From positions 33,580 to 97,579 of the forward strand of contig NZ_JAHONA010000007.1 of NCBI RefSeq assembly GCF_019131995.1: a DNA stretch of 64,000 nt, in the 5' to 3' direction. Within the stretch, counting starts at the first letter, position 1, and every line of letters begins with the position of its first letter. The stretch is from Collinsella aerofaciens. Lineage in GTDB: Bacteria; Actinomycetota; Coriobacteriia; Coriobacteriales; Coriobacteriaceae. Below the pieces are notes generated by a model. That model searched no databases and had not been told where the DNA came from. It saw only the letters and a program-made list of their open reading frames with translations. Below are positions 1 to 8,943 of this stretch, piece by piece. A program made the translations under genes and the position numbers.

Positions 1-1931
1 GCAACCCACAGACGGATGATGTCAGCGCCCATCTCGTCGCAGACCTTATTGGGGTCGATGACGTTGCCGAGCGACTTGGACATCTTACGGCCCTGGCCGT
101 CGAGGGTGAAGCCCTGCGAGACAACCGCCTTGTACGGAGCGTGGCCGTTGGCGCCCACCGAGGTGAGCAGCGAGCTTTGGAACCAACCGCGGTGCTGGTC
201 GGAGCCCTCGAGGTACACATCAGCCGGATACTCCAGCTCGGGACGGTACTCGCAGACGGCCTTCCAAGAGACGCCGGAATCCCACCACACGTCGAGGATG
301 TCCTTATCGGCCTTGAGGTGATGGCCGCCGCACTTGGGGCAGACGCAGGCCTCGCCCAGGTAGCTCTCGGGAGCGTCGGTGAACCAGGCGTCGGAGCCCT
401 TCTCGTGGAAGAGCTTGATGACGGCGTCGAGCGTGGCGTCGTTCATGACCTTCTCACCGCAGTCGGCGCAAGTGTAGCTGGGGATAGGCACGCCCCAGTT
501 GCGCTGACGGCTGATGCACCAGTCGGGACGCTGCTCGACCATGGCGCCGATGCGGTTGGCCGCGTGGGCCGGATACCACTTAACGTTCTCGCGGACCTCT
601 TTGCCAGCCTGCTCGCGCAAGCCGGTCTTGTCCATCGAGACAAACCACTGGTCGGTAGCACGGAAGAGCACCGGGTGCTTGCAGCGCCAGCAGTGCGGAT
701 AGCTGTGCGTGATCTTCTTCTCGAGGACCAGGGTGCCGCGCTCGCGCAGGAACTCGATGATGTGCGGGTTGGCCTCGTCGGTATCCATGCCGCTGAAGGG
801 GCCGCCGGTGCCAAACTCCTCGCCGGTGTAGAACTTGCCGTCGTCATCGACCGGCATGCAAATGTCGGTGATGCCCTCCTTGAGGCAGGCGAAGTAGTCG
901 TCGACGCCGTGACCGGGCGAGTTGTGGACGATACCGGTACCGTCATCGACACCGACGTAATCGGCCAACAGTGCCACGCCCTCAACACCGTCAAAGATCG
1001 GCTGCTTATAGTGAATGTGATGGAAGGTCTCGGCGGGAACCACATAGGGCTTGCCGTCGACCACAACCGGGGTGTACTCCCAGCCAAACTCCTCGCAGCA
1101 CTTGGGAGCCAGGTCCTCGAGCATGACCTCGGCGCGGTCGTCGTGCTCAACGGCGACGTAGGCGGCACCGGGCTTGAGAGAAACTGCCTGGTCGGAGGGG
1201 ATGGTCCACGGCGTGGTCGTCCAGATGATAAAGTCAACCGGGCCGTCGAAGTTCTCGAGGCCGACGGGCTTGGAGGTCATCTCAAAGCGCACGAAGATGG
1301 ACGGGCTCGTCTCGTCGGAGTACTCAATCTCGGCCTCAGCAAGTGCGGTATGGCAGTGCTTGCACCAGTGGACGGGCTTGTGACCGCGATAGATCATGCC
1401 CTTGTCGAACATGGCCTTGAAAACCTCGATGTCGGCGGCGTCATGCTGGTGATAGAGCGTCAGATAGGGGTTGTCCCAATCGCCGAGCACGCCCAGGCGA
1501 CGGAAGCCGGCCTTCTGCAGCTCGATGTTCTCGACAGCGAACTTATTGCAAAGCTCACGGATCTTAGCCGTGGGGGTCTGGTTGAACTTCTCGGTGCCGA
1601 GCTTCTCCTCGACCTTATGCTCGATCGGCTGGCCATGGCAGTCCCAACCGGGAACATAGGGAACCTCATAGCCCTGCATCATCCAGTAGCGGTTGATCAT
1701 GTCCTTGGAGATCTTGTTCATGGCGTGGCCGATGTGGATCGGGCCGTTGGCGTACGGAGGGCCGTCGTGCAGCACGAACTTCTTGTGACCCTCGTTCTTC
1801 TTCAGAACCTGCTCGTAGACCTTGTTGTCCTGCCAGTCCTTGAGTCGCTTGGGCTCGGACTTGGAAAGACCGGCACGCATGGGAAAACCGGTTTTGGGCA
1901 GATTCATCGTCTGCTTGTACTCGTTTGCCAC
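1..1931 (-). CDS. ileS: Isoleucyl-tRNA synthetase (3' end outside window)
   Basis: Class I aminoacyl-tRNA synthetase that charges tRNA-Ile with isoleucine in the cytoplasm. The N-terminal roughly 643 residues are present; the C-terminal anticodon-binding and zinc region lies beyond the left edge. Visible motifs are the HIGH signature (HIGHAMNKI) soon after GPPYANG, the editing-domain stretch GTGIVHNSPGHG, and KMSKS (GRKMSKSLGNV) near the window edge. The start is a GTG at 1931, reading MANEYKQTMNLPKTGF, with AAAGGGG four bases upstream. A T-box leader precedes the gene, so expression should rise when tRNA-Ile is uncharged. The long open frame on the opposite strand is a shadow of this gene. 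Confidence 0.97.
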   Translation of the reverse strand, partial: MANEYKQTMNLPKTGFPMRAGLSKSEPKRLKDWQDNKVYEQVLKKNEGHKKFVLHDGPPYANGPIHIGHAMNKISKDMINRYWMMQGYEVPYVPGWDCHGQPIEHKVEEKLGTEKFNQTPTAKIRELCNKFAVENIELQKAGFRRLGVLGDWDNPYLTLYHQHDAADIEVFKAMFDKGMIYRGHKPVHWCKHCHTALAEAEIEYSDETSPSIFVRFEMTSKPVGLENFDGPVDFIIWTTTPWTIPSDQAVSLKPGAAYVAVEHDDRAEVMLEDLAPKCCEEFGWEYTPVVVDGKPYVVPAETFHHIHYKQPIFDGVEGVALLADYVGVDDGTGIVHNSPGHGVDDYFACLKEGITDICMPVDDDGKFYTGEEFGTGGPFSGMDTDEANPHIIEFLRERGTLVLEKKITHSYPHCWRCKHPVLFRATDQWFVSMDKTGLREQAGKEVRENVKWYPAHAANRIGAMVEQRPDWCISRQRNWGVPIPSYTCADCGEKVMNDATLDAVIKLFHEKGSDAWFTDAPESYLGEACVCPKCGGHHLKADKDILDVWWDSGVSWKAVCEYRPELEYPADVYLEGSDQHRGWFQSSLLTSVGANGHAPYKAVVSQGFTLDGQGRKMSKSLGNVIDPNKVCDEMGADIIRLWV

Positions 1932-1974
1932 GGTACCCCTTTCATGTCGTGGGCGCGCACGCCCGTTGGGCACC

Positions 1975-2272
1975 AAAAAAGCGCCCGTCCCTACAAGCTG
2001 GGACGAAGCGCCACAAAAACGGGCTGTATGCCCGCAAAAGCTCTTCGTTTAACCACCCAGCTTAGATGCCCTCGCCCGCGTATTCGCGCGCTCGCATCCG
2101 TTACTCGGCTGGCCTGTATCGACGACCATCTCGGCGATATCTACTAAGACGTGCCTGCGCGGCACGTCCGTTGGGACCGCAGCTCCGGGGTGATTTTCAT
2201 CGGTCGCATGCACGGGTTCTCAGCGCTCCCCGCTCTCTGTGGCATGCGGACGGCCGACTACTCGTCCCCATC
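1975..2272 (-). promoter_or_regulatory. T-box riboswitch leader of ileS
   Basis: Untranslated leader between the divergent gldA and ileS. On the minus strand Stem I features appear in order: GACGAGTA (about 2259-2266), ACAGAGAGCG (2231-2240), GCTGAGAACCCG (2213-2224), then an ATC triplet (2192-2194) in GAAAATCACC that fits an isoleucine specifier. The antiterminator arm at 2043-2061 reads GCTGGG, a seven-base bulge TGGTTAA, then ACGAAG. Both arms pair with CTTCGTCCCAGC, which is also the 5' side of a terminator (stem 1981-2012, T-run 1975-1980). The bulge starts TGGT, complementary to the ACCA end of tRNA-Ile. The rest of the bulge departs from the usual TGGNACC. Confidence 0.9.
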
Positions 2273-2285
2273 AACGCTTATGCGG

Positions 2286-2314
2286 AGTATGCTAGCACGT
2301 TCCGCGCCGGCGAA
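2286..2314 (-). promoter_or_regulatory. ileS: Possible ileS promoter
   Basis: On the minus strand TTCGCC (2309-2314) and CATACT (2286-2291) are 17 bases apart and sit just upstream of the T-box Stem I. The match to a sigma-70 promoter is modest; placement is its main support. Confidence 0.35.
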
Positions 2315-2418
2315 AAACCCTCAACACTGGTTTTATACGTTCGAAATTTCTCGCGGCTGTGGACCTTCTCTAGGAGCAAAATACCTGAAAGCACTTTATC
2401 GAAAGAAAGAAGGTTGCC

Positions 2419-3501
2419 ATGCGCACGATTGGAATGAGTGATTATACCGTTGGCGAGGATTGCTTTACCGAGCTGCCCGCCGCACTGGCCGGGTACGGAG
2501 CGACCAAGGTCGCCATCATTGGCGGCAAGCGAGCCCTGGCTGCGGCGCTGCCGGGAATCGAGGCGGCACTTGAAGGTACCGATGTCGAGGTCCTGGAGAC
2601 GCGCGTCTATGGCACCAACAGTACGCGTGCCAATATCGCCAAGGTCGTGAACTCCCCTGCCTGCCAGGAAGCCGACGCGCTCATCGCATGTGGCGGCGGC
2701 AAGGCACTCGACACCGTGAAGACCGCAGCCATCGAGCTCAAGAAGATCGTCTTTACCGTACCGACGATTTGCTCCAACTGCTCGGCCGCGACCGCCATTG
2801 CCGTTGTCTACAATGACGATGGCTCGCTCGAGGGCTATTCGTACCCCAACCGACCGGCGCACATCTTCATCAACCCCAAGATCATCGCCGAGGCACCGGC
2901 AGAGTACTTCTGGGCCGGCGTGGGCGATGCCCTGTCTAAGCAGCCCGAGGTCGAGTACGCCACGAGCGCCGGTAATTTGGAGCACACCGCCGGTCTTGGC
3001 CTGGCACTCGCCCACACCTGCTCCGAGCCGCTGTTTACCTATGGCGTCCAGGGTCTTGAGGACGTGCGCCAAGACCTGTCGACCGAGGCCGTAAAGCAGA
3101 TCGCGCTCGACATCGTGGTCAACACGGGCTATGTCTCGAACCTGACCAACCAAAACGATTACTACTACAACTCGAGCGTGGCGCACGCGTTCTACAATGC
3201 GACGTGCAGCATTGCGCGCGAGGGAACCTATCTGCACGGCGAGGTCGTGAGCTTGGGCGTGCTCGTCCTGTTTGCCTATACGGGCGATACCGAGAACCTT
3301 GTGCGCTACGCCGCCTTTAACAAGCAGATGGGCCTGCCCGTGACGCTTGAGCAGGTCGGGCTTTCCGAGGCCGACATCCCTGCCCTGTGCGAATACGCGC
3401 ACGCCACCAACGAGTGGAAGCAGGGCAACCCTGAGCCCTTCACTGACGAAAAGTTCGCCGCCGCCATCAAGGCCGCCAACGCCTACGGACACACGCTCTA
3501 G
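2419..3501 (+). CDS. gldA: Iron-containing alcohol/glycerol dehydrogenase
   Basis: NAD-dependent group III metal alcohol dehydrogenase of the glycerol dehydrogenase type, expected to oxidise glycerol to dihydroxyacetone, though related enzymes use other polyols. The 360-residue length fits the family. The N-terminal NAD domain carries GGGKALDTVK (residues 92-101). Metal ligands are visible as D170 (GVGDALSK), H256 (SVAHAFYN) and H273 (YLHGEVVS). The ATG at 2419 follows a GAAAGAAGG ribosome-binding site. The gene is divergent from ileS, appears monocistronic, and ends at a strong bidirectional terminator. Exact substrate cannot be read from sequence. Confidence 0.88.
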   Translation: MRTIGMSDYTVGEDCFTELPAALAGYGATKVAIIGGKRALAAALPGIEAALEGTDVEVLETRVYGTNSTRANIAKVVNSPACQEADALIACGGGKALDTVKTAAIELKKIVFTVPTICSNCSAATAIAVVYNDDGSLEGYSYPNRPAHIFINPKIIAEAPAEYFWAGVGDALSKQPEVEYATSAGNLEHTAGLGLALAHTCSEPLFTYGVQGLEDVRQDLSTEAVKQIALDIVVNTGYVSNLTNQNDYYYNSSVAHAFYNATCSIAREGTYLHGEVVSLGVLVLFAYTGDTENLVRYAAFNKQMGLPVTLEQVGLSEADIPALCEYAHATNEWKQGNPEPFTDEKFAAAIKAANAYGHTL

Positions 3502-3512
3502 CTCTAACCCAA

Positions 3513-3549
3513 AACCACCACAAAGGGGACAGGCACCTTTGTGGTGGTT
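3513..3549. terminator. Bidirectional terminator between gldA and DUF523 gene
   Basis: A 14-bp perfect stem (3513-3526 with 3536-3549), flanked by A and T runs on both sides, lies between two convergent genes. The loop contains GGGGACAGG. A GGGGAC core also appears in the inverted repeat at 26701. Confidence 0.9.
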
Positions 3550-3550
3550 T

Positions 3551-4006
3551 TTATTGCTCCAACATGCTGGGGTCGAACTCGCTTGCCGGGATCACACGGT
3601 AGCCGTGGCGCAGGAGCAGGTCGACGAAAACACCGTTGCCCGCGGTGAGCGTACCGCTAAAGGTGCCGTCGTAGATGTGACCCGCACCGCACGAGGGGCT
3701 GCGGTCCTGAAGGATGCACGCGACTATCTCTTCCGGTCCGCCTGCCTGCTCGCACATATCGAGCGCACGTTGGGCACCCAGGCGAAATTTGCGATCAACC
3801 GAGATGCCCTCGCAGGTACGGACCTCGCCGTTCACAATCTCGGACGGCTTGCGCGGCGTGGGCAGGCCGCCAAAGACCTCAGGGCACACCAAGAGGACCT
3901 CGGTCCCCGTGCGCTCGCAAGCCTCGATCAGCTCTCGATGATAGTTGTCGAGCCCGTTATACTTGCAGCTCTCGCCCATTAAACAGGCGCTCACCACGAT
4001 CTTCAT
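3551..4006 (-). CDS. DUF523 family protein
   Basis: Small cytoplasmic protein of the DUF523 family (about 151 residues), whose biochemical role is not established. Family hallmarks are CLMGESCKYNG near the N-terminus, CPEVFGGLPTPR in the middle and SPSCGAGHIYDG toward the C-terminus. The conserved cysteines suggest metal or thiol chemistry. The reading frame extends to a TTG at 4021. The ATG at 4006 (MKIVVSACLMG) is preferred because GAGAGGG sits about six bases upstream and the family starts there. The gene is downstream of the ftsH terminator, so it probably has its own promoter. Confidence 0.85.
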   Translation of the reverse strand: MKIVVSACLMGESCKYNGLDNYHRELIEACERTGTEVLLVCPEVFGGLPTPRKPSEIVNGEVRTCEGISVDRKFRLGAQRALDMCEQAGGPEEIVACILQDRSPSCGAGHIYDGTFSGTLTAGNGVFVDLLLRHGYRVIPASEFDPSMLEQ

Positions 4007-4026
4007 TTCCATCCCTCTCAAGCAAA

Positions 4027-4061
4027 ACGCCCCATTTGAGAAAGCTGCTCAAATGGGGCGT
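4027..4061 (-). terminator. ftsH terminator
   Basis: A 14-bp perfect stem (4027-4040 with 4048-4061) with a seven-base loop is followed on the minus strand by TTTTGCTT. It lies 27 bases past the ftsH stop and just upstream of the DUF523 gene. Confidence 0.85.
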
Positions 4062-4087
4062 CGGCGTTTACTGGATCGGCCGCGGCG

Positions 4088-5995
4088 TTACTGCTGATTG
4101 GGCATCAACGGATTCTCACGCGTGAGGAGGTTCATGAACTCCTCGCCCGTGATGGTCTCCTTCTTGTACAGATAACGAGCCAGCTCATGGAGCTTGAACT
4201 TGTTCTCCTTGAGGATCTGCAGAGCGCGATCGTGCGCGTCCTCGATTAGCTTAGCGACAATCGCGTCCACACGCTCGGCCGTACCGGGGGCGCAGGTGAG
4301 CGACGTGTCCTGGTTGAGATACGCGTTCTGCACGGTACCGAGCGCCATCATGCCAAACTCGTCGGACATACCAAAGCGAGTCACCATATTGCGGGCGAGC
4401 TTGGTGGCCTGCTCGATATCGTTGGCGGCACCGGTCGTCATCTCGCCAAAGATGAGCTCCTCGGCCGCACGGCCGCCGCAGTAGACGGCGAGCTTGTCCA
4501 AGACCTCCTGGCGCGTCGTCAGGAAGCGCTCGTCCTCCTCGACCTGCATGGTATAACCAAGAGCACCGCTCGTGCGCGGCACGATGGTGATCTTCGTGAC
4601 CGGCGCAGAGCCCTTCTGGCGAGCAGCAACGATGGCATGGCCGATCTCGTGATAAGAAACGACCTGCTTCTCGTGGTCGGACAGCACCGTGGACTTACGC
4701 TGTTGGCCGGCAATGACGACCTCCACCGACTCCTCGAAGTCGTCCTGGGTTGCACGCTTGCGACCCTCGCGAACGGCGCGCAGGGCGCCCTCGTTGATGA
4801 TATTGGCCAGGTCGGCGCCCGAGGCACCGGGCGTGGCACGGGCAATCGTGGTCAGATCGATCGGCGGCTCGGTCTTCACACTCTTGGCGTGGAGCTCGAG
4901 GATGTTCTTACGGCCGGTCAGATCGGGCAACTCGACGGGGATGCGGCGGTCAAAACGACCGGGGCGCAGTAGAGCGGGATCGAGACTGTCGGGGCGGTTG
5001 GTTGCGGCAAGGACAACGATACCCTTGTGGTTATCGAAACCATCCATCTCGGTCAGCAACTGATTGAGCGTCTGCTCGCGCTCGTCGTTGCCGCTAAAGC
5101 CGCCGCCATCGCGCTTCTTACCGATGGTATCGATCTCATCGATAAAGACGATACACGGGGCCTTTTCCTTGGCCTGCTTAAACAGGTCACGAACCTTTGC
5201 AGCGCCGCGACCAACAAACATCTCAACGAACTCAGAGCCCGAAATGCTAAAGAACGGAACACCGGCCTCGCCGGCAACAGCCTTGGCAAGCAGGGTCTTA
5301 CCGGTACCCGGAGGGCCAACAAGGAGAGCACCGCGCGGCAGCTTGGCGCCGATCTCCTCGTAGCGCTGCGGCTTCTCCAGAAAGTCGACGACCTCCTTGA
5401 GAGACTCCTTGGCCTCTTCCTGGCCGGCGACGTCCTTAAAGGTCACGCCCACGTCCTTGGAGGCGATCACGCGCGCGCCGGACTTACCCAGTCCGCCGCC
5501 GCCAAAACCGCCGCCGCCAAAGTTCATCGACGGGCCGTCATCGCCCATAGCCTTCTTCATGCGGCGGTTGAGCCACCAACCGATGAGGAAGAAAATCGCC
5601 ATGGGAAGAATGAGTGTGAGCAGGTAGTAGGTCATCAAACCCGAGTTTTTATCGGGAACGACCGACTCCAGCGAAGCGCCAGACTCAAGCACGCGATCGG
5701 TAAAGCCCGCATCGTTCGGCACACCGGTCGTCTTATAGGCGATGTTCTCGTCCTCGCCCTTCTTGGTGTAATAAATCGAGTAATCGTCCGTGTTGTACTC
5801 GACCTTGTCGACACTCTTCTTATCGAGCGCCTTGACAAACGTCGAGTAATCGGTCTTCGTAATCTGCTGCGTGTGACCGATGTTGGGGAACAGAACGGTC
5901 GAGAGCACGAGGTAGACGACGAAGGCGATGAGCACGTAGAGGATCATATTCCGTCTACGCTTGTTGTCATCCATCTCCATCTGCTTGAACTCCAT
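4088..5995 (-). CDS. ftsH: ATP-dependent zinc metalloprotease FtsH
   Basis: Membrane-anchored AAA+ protease that degrades misfolded membrane proteins and unstable regulators. At 635 residues it matches the family. There are two transmembrane segments (about 17-36 and 121-141) flanking an extracytoplasmic domain, then a glycine-rich linker (about 159-170). The AAA domain follows, with Walker A GPPGTGKT (227-234), Walker B IVFIDEID (282-289) and an arginine-finger region PGRFDRR. The zinc site HEIGH is at 449-453. The start ATG reads [15 protein letters not shown]. It appears monocistronic, with a terminator downstream and a decayed corrinoid gene upstream on the other strand. Confidence 0.98.
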   Translation of the reverse strand: MEFKQMEMDDNKRRRNMILYVLIAFVVYLVLSTVLFPNIGHTQQITKTDYSTFVKALDKKSVDKVEYNTDDYSIYYTKKGEDENIAYKTTGVPNDAGFTDRVLESGASLESVVPDKNSGLMTYYLLTLILPMAIFFLIGWWLNRRMKKAMGDDGPSMNFGGGGFGGGGLGKSGARVIASKDVGVTFKDVAGQEEAKESLKEVVDFLEKPQRYEEIGAKLPRGALLVGPPGTGKTLLAKAVAGEAGVPFFSISGSEFVEMFVGRGAAKVRDLFKQAKEKAPCIVFIDEIDTIGKKRDGGGFSGNDEREQTLNQLLTEMDGFDNHKGIVVLAATNRPDSLDPALLRPGRFDRRIPVELPDLTGRKNILELHAKSVKTEPPIDLTTIARATPGASGADLANIINEGALRAVREGRKRATQDDFEESVEVVIAGQQRKSTVLSDHEKQVVSYHEIGHAIVAARQKGSAPVTKITIVPRTSGALGYTMQVEEDERFLTTRQEVLDKLAVYCGGRAAEELIFGEMTTGAANDIEQATKLARNMVTRFGMSDEFGMMALGTVQNAYLNQDTSLTCAPGTAERVDAIVAKLIEDAHDRALQILKENKFKLHELARYLYKKETITGEEFMNLLTRENPLMPNQQ

Positions 5996-6072
5996 CTACT
6001 GGGGTTGATAATGGTTTCTAGAATACCCAACCCGAGCGACGATAAACCGACGCCGGGCACGAAAGGACAGAG

Positions 6073-6320
6073 ATGGCATCACTGTAAGTCGGCAAGGTTC
6101 AAATCTATACAGGCGACGGCAAGGGCAAGACGACGGCTGCTTTGGGGCGCGAGAGGATGTCGAGGAACTGATTGCGATAAAGCCCGCCACCACGGAGCTC
6201 GTGCTCCCCGGCCGCGGCTTGCTACCCCTCGCCGACCTTGCCGACCTAGTAACCGAAATGCGCCCCGTCAAACACTACTTCGATGAAGGTCTCCTAGCCC
6301 GCCAAGGCATCGAATACTAA
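6073..6320 (+). pseudogene. cobO: Decayed corrinoid adenosyltransferase (CobO/BtuR-type)
   Basis: The ATG at 6073 is preceded by AAAGGACAG. The fifth codon is TAA, after which the frame continues VGKVQIYTGDGKGKTTAALG, the P-loop N-terminus of cob(I)alamin adenosyltransferase. The frame is soon lost at 6150-6155. A second frame from 6153 to the TAA at 6320 encodes EDVEELIAIKP and then a C-terminus with VTEMRPVKHYFDEG, typical of the same family. Only about 80 of the usual 175 or so residues remain, so there is one nonsense codon, one frame change and a large internal deletion. It is divergent from ftsH and faces the MATE gene. Confidence 0.85.
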
Positions 6321-6357
6321 TTGATTCGTTTTCCGCCAACACCTAAAGCTCATAAGG

Positions 6358-6426
6358 AAGTTGCGGTGGAATAGTACTTGTTTGACGGTCCGCAAGGACT
6401 TTTCAGGAACTATTTCACCGCAACTT
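6358..6426. repeat. 17-bp imperfect inverted repeat
   Basis: Arms at 6358-6374 and 6410-6426 are inverse complements with a single mismatch and enclose 35 bases. There is no T-run typical of a terminator on either side. It lies between the corrinoid pseudogene and the MATE gene, and could be a dispersed element or a stabilising RNA structure. Confidence 0.6.
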
Positions 6427-6449
6427 ATCAGGGGTATCCGACGGATGAG

Positions 6450-7799
6450 CTAGGCGGTGGCGCGACCTAGCCAGTTGCCGCTGTGGTGGTAGATGGTGAA
6501 CATGGTTGCGGTGATGAGCCAGGTTACGGGGTAGACCAGCAGCAGGTGCTCAAGCGACGGGTCGAACGGCATAATCGCAAACACCCAGATCACTCTGAGC
6601 ACGACGGTGCCAAAAATCGTGAGCAGCATGGGCTGCAAGCTCACGCCGGCGCCGCGAATGGATCCCGACGCGTTCTCGATAATCGAGAAAATCGCATAGA
6701 ACGGCGCAATGAAATGGAGGATGGTCGTGGTGTACGCCGAAATCGAAGCATCGTCGACAAACAGACGAGACAGCGGACCCGAGAATACCAGCAGCACGGC
6801 AGACAGGCCACCAATGAGCATAAACGACAGCACGAGCGACGTATGGTAGCCCTTGCGCATGCGCTCGTAGTTGCGCGCGCCAAAGTTCTGTGCCGAGAAT
6901 GTGGTGATCGACACGCCAAGCGCCTCGGTAACCATCCAGACAATGCCATCCAGGCGGCCCGAAAGACCCCACGCCGTGGTGACATCGGCACCAAACGAGT
7001 TGACCGACACCTGAATCAAAACGTTGGAAATCGAGTACGCAGCAGACTGAAAGCCAAGTGGCAGACCACACGAGATCATGCTCTTACAAATAGCAGGATC
7101 AATGCCGAGTTTGGACAGTGAAAGCCGCCACGCACCCGGTGCGTGCATCATACGAATCACGATCATCGTGGCATTGGAGCAAATGGTCAGCGCCACCGCG
7201 ATGCCGCAGCCCAGAGCCTCCATATGAAGCACGGCAACGAAGATGACATCCAGCACCGCATTAACAAGGCAGCCGGAGGCGATGATCACAGCAGGCCCGC
7301 GCGTGTCGCCCACGGCGCGCAGCAATGCCGTTCCCATATTGAGCAGCAGCGCCGCAACCATAGCGGCAAAATAGCAACGAGCATAGGCCACGCCCTCGGC
7401 CAATAGTTCATGCGGCGTGTTCATAAGCACCAGCATGGGCTCAACGAACACTATGCCAAGAATCGAGAAGGCGATGCCGCCCACCAGCGCGAGCGTCATG
7501 GCCGTATGGACCGATCGGCTCAGGCGCTCGTCATCGTGCTGGCCAAAAAACTGGCCCGTAATGACCGCGCAGCCGGCACCGACGCCAACGCAAAAGCCAA
7601 TGCAGAGCTCGGTGAGCACCATCGTGGCCTGAATGCCACCCAGCGCGAGCTTGCCGCCAAACTGACCGACGATATAGGTACCGATAAGCGTGTATGCCTG
7701 CTGAAAGAACGAACTAAAGAAGATGGGAACGCACAGCGACAGCAGCTGCTGCCAAATGACACCCTGCGTTACATCGATAGCCGTAGATTTCTTAGCCAC
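6450..7799 (-). CDS. MATE family efflux transporter
   Basis: Inner-membrane multidrug and toxin extrusion transporter, normally driven by a Na+ or H+ gradient. The 449 residues form about twelve hydrophobic segments in two similar halves, the MATE fold. Recognisable stretches are PIFFSSFFQQAYTLIGTYIVG near the start (segment 1) and GLPLGFQSAAYSISNVLIQ at the opening of the second half. The GTG start at 7799 (MAKKSTAID) has GGGAGGG a few bases upstream. Substrate is unknown; no regulator or partner gene is adjacent. The DinF/NorM-like subgroup assignment is tentative. Confidence 0.9.
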   Translation of the reverse strand: MAKKSTAIDVTQGVIWQQLLSLCVPIFFSSFFQQAYTLIGTYIVGQFGGKLALGGIQATMVLTELCIGFCVGVGAGCAVITGQFFGQHDDERLSRSVHTAMTLALVGGIAFSILGIVFVEPMLVLMNTPHELLAEGVAYARCYFAAMVAALLLNMGTALLRAVGDTRGPAVIIASGCLVNAVLDVIFVAVLHMEALGCGIAVALTICSNATMIVIRMMHAPGAWRLSLSKLGIDPAICKSMISCGLPLGFQSAAYSISNVLIQVSVNSFGADVTTAWGLSGRLDGIVWMVTEALGVSITTFSAQNFGARNYERMRKGYHTSLVLSFMLIGGLSAVLLVFSGPLSRLFVDDASISAYTTTILHFIAPFYAIFSIIENASGSIRGAGVSLQPMLLTIFGTVVLRVIWVFAIMPFDPSLEHLLLVYPVTWLITATMFTIYHHSGNWLGRATA

Positions 7800-7919
7800 A
7801 CGCCCTCCCCACTAGCGTACGTCATACAACACATCAATAGTACGGCAAAGCCGCTATCAGCTTAACACCGACCGAAGGCAGTCGAAACACCTCTGGCGGC
7901 AAAGCTCGAGAGCACCCCG

Positions 7920-8834
7920 CTAGTGATACAGCCCCGGCTGGTAGTGGTACTCGTTGCTCACATGCGGGCACAGCTGCCAAAAGGCGACAGCACTTGCCGC
8001 GGCCACGTTAAGCGAATCGACCCCGTGCGCCATCGGAATGCGCACGGCTCGGTCACAGCCCGAGATGGTCTTGGCGCCCAGGCCGGCACCCTCGGTGCCC
8101 ATAAAGATTGCCAGGCGGTCAATCTCCTGCAGCGCGGGATCGTCCAACGACACCGAATCATCCGTCAACGCCATCGCGGCACACGAAAAGCCGGCATCGT
8201 GCAGCGCCGCCAGCCCATCATGCGGCCATACGCGCGCCTCGCTGCCAATGCGTGTCCAGGGCACCTGGAACACCGTGCCCATGCTCACGCGGGCCGAGCG
8301 ACGGTACAGCGGATCGCAGCACGTAGGGCTCACCAAAATGCCATCGACGTTCAGCGCAGCCGCCGAGCGGAAAATCGCGCCGACGTTGGTGTGGTCGACA
8401 ATACCCTCGAGCACGCACACGCGCACCGGGCGCTCCCCCGCCGCCTCGACGACGCCGCCCAAGAACTCATCAACCGGAATCTGACGCGGGCGACGGAACG
8501 CCGCGAGCGCACCGCGCGTCACGTTAAAGCCCGTCAGCTGCTCCATAAGCTCCATCGAGGCCACGAACACGGGAACCGGGCCCGCACCTTCGCGCACAAC
8601 CAGGCGCTCAAACAGCGGCATCATCTGGTCGAGCCAGCGTTCGCCCAAAAGAAAGCTCACCGGCTCGTATCCGGCACGCACTGCGCGCTCGATAACCTTG
8701 GCACTCTCGGCGATAAAGATGCCCTTTTGCGGCTCCAGCACGCAGCGCAGCTCACGCTCGGTCAGTCGCACGTAGGCATCAAGCCGCTCGTCCTCGAGCG
8801 AATCGATTCGCAGCACCTCAACGGCATCAGTCAT
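7920..8834 (-). CDS. TrmH/SpoU family RNA 2'-O-methyltransferase
   Basis: S-adenosylmethionine-dependent SPOUT methyltransferase expected to methylate the 2'-hydroxyl of an rRNA or tRNA nucleotide. The three conserved SpoU motifs are present: motif 1 DHTNVGAIFRSAAAL, motif 2 IFMGTEGAGL, and motif 3 IPMAHGVDSLNVAAASAV, which forms the trefoil-knot cofactor site. About 100 N-terminal residues would form the substrate-binding domain. The frame extends to an ATG at 8867, but that codon lacks a ribosome-binding site and overlaps a TATAGAT promoter-like box. The ATG at 8834 (MTDAVEVLRID), with GGGCAGG five bases upstream, is preferred. Target nucleotide unknown. Confidence 0.88.
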   Translation of the reverse strand: MTDAVEVLRIDSLEDERLDAYVRLTERELRCVLEPQKGIFIAESAKVIERAVRAGYEPVSFLLGERWLDQMMPLFERLVVREGAGPVPVFVASMELMEQLTGFNVTRGALAAFRRPRQIPVDEFLGGVVEAAGERPVRVCVLEGIVDHTNVGAIFRSAAALNVDGILVSPTCCDPLYRRSARVSMGTVFQVPWTRIGSEARVWPHDGLAALHDAGFSCAAMALTDDSVSLDDPALQEIDRLAIFMGTEGAGLGAKTISGCDRAVRIPMAHGVDSLNVAAASAVAFWQLCPHVSNEYHYQPGLYH

Positions 8835-8943
8835 AGCAGCCTGCCCGCACCCTTCTTTACAGTACATCTATACCAAACGAGGCGACGCTAAGCGCCGCCC
8901 CATGCATTCAAACAACCCGATGATACCGTTCACGCCAGACGAT

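Noticed and set aside
141..2147. 668-codon open frame on the plus strand opposite ileS
   Set aside because: It mirrors ileS, lacks a plausible ribosome-binding site and family motifs, and arises from GC-rich third positions. The minus strand has clear HIGH and KMSKS motifs.
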